Notes under the pieces: generated by a model
What the model saw: only the letters and a program-made list of their open reading frames with translations
The model's database searches: none
Told to the model about the DNA's origin: nothing
In this document: one piece after another, positions 5,166 to 6,731 of the stretch
Layout of the letters: every line of letters starts with the position of its first letter
How positions within the stretch are numbered: the first letter of the stretch is position 1
Assembly: GCA_003649745.1 (NCBI GenBank)
Contig: QMST01000028.1
Coordinates: 1 to 6,731, forward strand
Source: Thermoplasmata archaeon
GTDB lineage: Archaea; Thermoplasmatota; E2; DHVEG-1; B8-G13
Reading direction: 5' to 3'
Length of the DNA stretch: 6,731 nt
Translations under genes and position numbers: made by a program

Positions 5166-5752
5166 GAAGAGATTTTTTCCCTAGCTTTTGCTTTTATTTC
5201 CTCTGTGAGGTTTTCACCATTTGTATCAATTGTCACAATTAGGGGGCCAAAGTTTTCAACCTCAAAAACCCATAATGCTTCTGGCATACCAAGTTCTTCT
5301 AACCAAAAAACATTTTTAACATTTTTAACATAGCTGGCAGCAAGTGCACCTGCGCCACCTGGGAATATGCAGTAGATGGCGCCAAATTTTTTACAAGCCC
5401 GGGCAGTAGATTCACCCATTCCACCCTTACCAATTATCATACCAACATTTGAATACCTTATGAACTCGTTTTCAAGTTTTTCTAGTCTCATACTTGTTGT
5501 GGGTCCTGCAGATACTATTTTCCATTTTCCACTGGTTTTTTTCGCAATAGGTCCACAATGTATTATAGCAGCATTCTTCAAATCAACAGGTGGTTTCTTT
5601 TTCTCCTTGTAAAGAGTTATTGCCCTTTGATGAGCCTTATCCCTTAGAGTGTAAACTATTCCGCTTATTCTTATTACATCCCCAACTTTGAATGTTTTTA
5701 AAATATTTTTATCCAAGGGTGTCTCAAGTATTTTCTCCTCTATCTCAGCCAT
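5153..5752 (-). CDS. fumB: Class I fumarate hydratase, beta subunit (C-terminal-type domain)
   Basis: The beta subunit of the two-subunit [4Fe-4S] fumarate hydratase works with the alpha subunit to interconvert fumarate and L-malate in the cytoplasm. From the ATG at 5752 it has 199 residues, the normal size. Motifs: KVGDVIRISG (22-31), TLRDKAHQR (35-43), HCGPI (65-69), SAGPTTSMRLE (81-91), GKGGMG (108-113), PGGAGALAA (131-139) and LEELGMPEALWVFEVENFGP (151-170). The start at 5752 is preferred over the longer in-frame ATG at 5806, because AGGTGGAG lies directly upstream and homologues begin near the TPLDxxxLKxFKVGD segment. It overlaps the alpha gene by 13 nt, which points to coupled translation. 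L-tartrate dehydratase has the same architecture and cannot be excluded from sequence alone. The gene symbol follows archaeal usage; some annotations call this fumA-2 or ttdB-like. Confidence 0.93.
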   Translation of the reverse strand: MAEIEEKILETPLDKNILKTFKVGDVIRISGIVYTLRDKAHQRAITLYKEKKKPPVDLKNAAIIHCGPIAKKTSGKWKIVSAGPTTSMRLEKLENEFIRYSNVGMIIGKGGMGESTARACKKFGAIYCIFPGGAGALAASYVKNVKNVFWLEELGMPEALWVFEVENFGPLIVTIDTNGENLTEEIKAKAREKISSYIR

Positions 5753-6606
5753 TCTACTCCACCTTCTCCATAGATCCTTATCTTCCCATATCGATGAGCC
5801 CAGCATTGCATAACAATTCCAACTGGTAACGATGCAGGATGCCTATGTGCCAATTCTATATGAACATCTAGGACAGTGGTTTTACCACCAAGTCCCATAG
5901 GCCCAATACCTGTCTTGTTCGCAATCTCTATGATCTCTCTTTCCAACCTGCTAATCTCCCTGTTTGGATGTCTCTCACCCAAGGGTCTAAGCAGAGCTTT
6001 TTTTGCAATCTTTAACGAGAGATCAGCTCCACCACCTATGCCAACTCCAACAATTGTTGGAGGACAGGGTTTACCAGCAGCTTCTACTATATGATTTATT
6101 ACAAATTTTTTGATGTCCTCTAAAGTATTTGTTGGGTTAAACATTTTTAAAGCTGACATGTTCTCACTACCGCCACCTTTTACAAGTAATGTTATTTCAC
6201 AATCTTTACCTTCTGTTATCTCTAGATCAATATATGGAATATAGTTGCCTATATTGTTACCTGTGTTTTTATTTGTTATAGGATCTACAGTATTTGATCT
6301 AAGAGGGATTTCTCTAGTAGCTTTCTCTACAGCATTTAGCAAGGCTTTTTTCAATTTATCTCTCAAAGGAAACTCTGAGCCCATTTGGATAAAAAATGTC
6401 AATGTACCCGTATCTTGACAAATTGGTTTTTTTGCATCCCTTGCAATTTCAATATTTTGTAAAATAGATTTTAATATTTTTTTACCAGTTTCTGTTTTCT
6501 CTTTAGTTTTTGCTTTTTTTATTTCAGAAACCACTTCTTCTGGCAAGTTTGTCTCTACTTTTTTAATTAATTCAAATATCAATTCATCCAGTTCTTTCAG
6601 TTTCAT
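5740..6606 (-). CDS. fumA: Class I fumarate hydratase, alpha subunit (N-terminal-type domain)
   Basis: This 288-aa protein is the iron-sulfur subunit of the two-part class I fumarase. Three conserved cysteines that would hold the [4Fe-4S] cluster are visible in their usual motifs: PICQDTG (Cys63), GKPCPPTIVGVGIGG (Cys181) and VMQCWAHR (Cys268). Further signatures are TGNNIGNYIPY (115-125), LLVKGGGSENMS (140-151), RPLGERHPN (207-215) and GIGPMGLGGKTTVLDVHIE (233-251). Length is normal. The ATG at 6606 is the first codon of a typical N-terminus, with only a weak GGAA upstream. The beta gene begins inside its last 13 nt. This split alpha/beta form is standard in archaea and anaerobic bacteria, while E. 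coli FumA and FumB are fusions of the two. Tartrate dehydratase is the main alternative. The oxygen-sensitive cluster fits an anaerobic or micro-oxic lifestyle (inference). Confidence 0.95.
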   Translation of the reverse strand: MKLKELDELIFELIKKVETNLPEEVVSEIKKAKTKEKTETGKKILKSILQNIEIARDAKKPICQDTGTLTFFIQMGSEFPLRDKLKKALLNAVEKATREIPLRSNTVDPITNKNTGNNIGNYIPYIDLEITEGKDCEITLLVKGGGSENMSALKMFNPTNTLEDIKKFVINHIVEAAGKPCPPTIVGVGIGGGADLSLKIAKKALLRPLGERHPNREISRLEREIIEIANKTGIGPMGLGGKTTVLDVHIELAHRHPASLPVGIVMQCWAHRYGKIRIYGEGGVEWLR

Positions 6607-6619
6607 CTAACATTCTTCC

Positions 6620-6651
6620 TAAAAAACAAATAAAAGAGGATGATTATATGT
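6620..6651 (-). promoter_or_regulatory. Possible promoter of the fumarase operon
   Basis: On the minus strand ACATATAATC (6651-6642) resembles a TATA box and predicts a start near 6615-6622, giving a short leader before the ATG at 6606. A T6 stretch and GGAA follow. The spacing is plausible but the match is imperfect. Confidence 0.35.
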
Positions 6652-6676
6652 TTTTTCTTGGATTTCAAAGATAATC

Positions 6677-6730
6677 TTATTCTCTAACAATTATAATTTT
6701 GAAGTTAAGTATACCATTTGTACCAGTGGT
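6677..6730 (-). CDS. Possible 3' end of an upstream minus-strand gene
   Basis: Reading the minus strand in from the right edge, one frame stays open for 17 codons and ends in TAA at 6679-6677, giving TTGTNGILNFKIIIVRE. The alternating hydrophobic pattern looks like a beta strand at a protein's C-terminus. The gap to the fumarase alpha start (70 bp) suits a neighbouring gene on the same strand. With only 17 residues this is weak and the family cannot be named. Confidence 0.25.
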   Translation of the reverse strand, partial: TTGTNGILNFKIIIVRE

Positions 6731-6731
6731 G

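Noticed and set aside
5376..5612. 78-aa open frame on the + strand within fumarase beta, and a similar one at 5876-6094 within alpha
   Set aside because: Both are antisense to strongly conserved enzyme motifs and their composition reflects the complementary strand.
5753..5806. Longer fumarase beta start at ATG 5806
   Set aside because: It adds 18 residues not expected in the family and overlaps the conserved alpha C-terminus, while ATG 5752 has a strong ribosome binding site.
6649..6696. Short + strand ORF (ATGTTTTTTCTTGG region) near the right edge
   Set aside because: Only a few codons before a stop, no ribosome binding site, and it covers the probable fumarase promoter.
1..6731. CRISPR array, tRNA or rRNA gene, transposase or integrase
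   Set aside because: I saw no regularly spaced repeats, no tRNA-like cloverleaf or rRNA signature, and no transposase or integrase motif on either strand; the cassette has no obvious terminal inverted repeats or target-site duplication.

Overview
The window looks like low-GC archaeal chromosome, most likely euryarchaeotal. A Thermoplasmatota-type lineage is my best guess, but the sequence does not prove it. The archaeal assignment rests on four things: an RpoK (Rpb6-type) RNA polymerase subunit, an archaeal/eukaryotic-type ribosomal protein S2, an L7/L30-type C-terminus of uL30, and archaeal-style TATA boxes combined with GGAGG-type ribosome binding sites.

Layout, left to right. (1) Bases 2-148 are the 3' end of a gene for ribosomal protein uL30 (+ strand). 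It is followed by a small orphan ORF (223-441, 72 aa) with a weak HicB-like look. (2) A two-gene minus-strand cassette spans about 2136 to 468. Its promoter-proximal gene encodes an unrecognised exported or membrane-anchored protein of about 195-200 aa. Its second gene encodes an exported caspase/gingipain/CHAT-like (clan CD) cysteine peptidase candidate, with a His190/Cys267 dyad, a calcium-binding-type DxDGDGxxD loop just after the His, and a closing GDxxLKI motif. (3) An AT-rich divergent control region (2137-2364) follows. (4) A + strand housekeeping run holds rpoK, rpsB (20-nt overlap), a TraB-family membrane protein, and an M50/site-2-type zinc metalloprotease. (5) On the minus strand, entering from the right, are the two subunits of a class I [4Fe-4S] fumarate hydratase (alpha 6606-5740, beta 5752-5153). 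They overlap by 13 nt, and the beta gene overlaps the M50 gene tail-to-tail by 13 bp. (6) The last ~125 bases hold a probable fumarase promoter and perhaps the very end of another minus-strand gene.

How the parts relate: uL30, RpoK and S2 serve translation and transcription; the fumarase belongs to the TCA cycle or fumarate metabolism; TraB and M50 are two membrane proteins that could share envelope or proteolysis duties (inference). The most unusual part is the minus-strand cassette between the uL30 gene and rpoK. It pairs a secreted clan CD peptidase candidate with an unknown exported protein, which could be its substrate, anchor or partner. The first gene of the cassette also has its ideal ribosome binding site and start codon separated from its reading frame by what looks like a one-base deficit in an A6 run.
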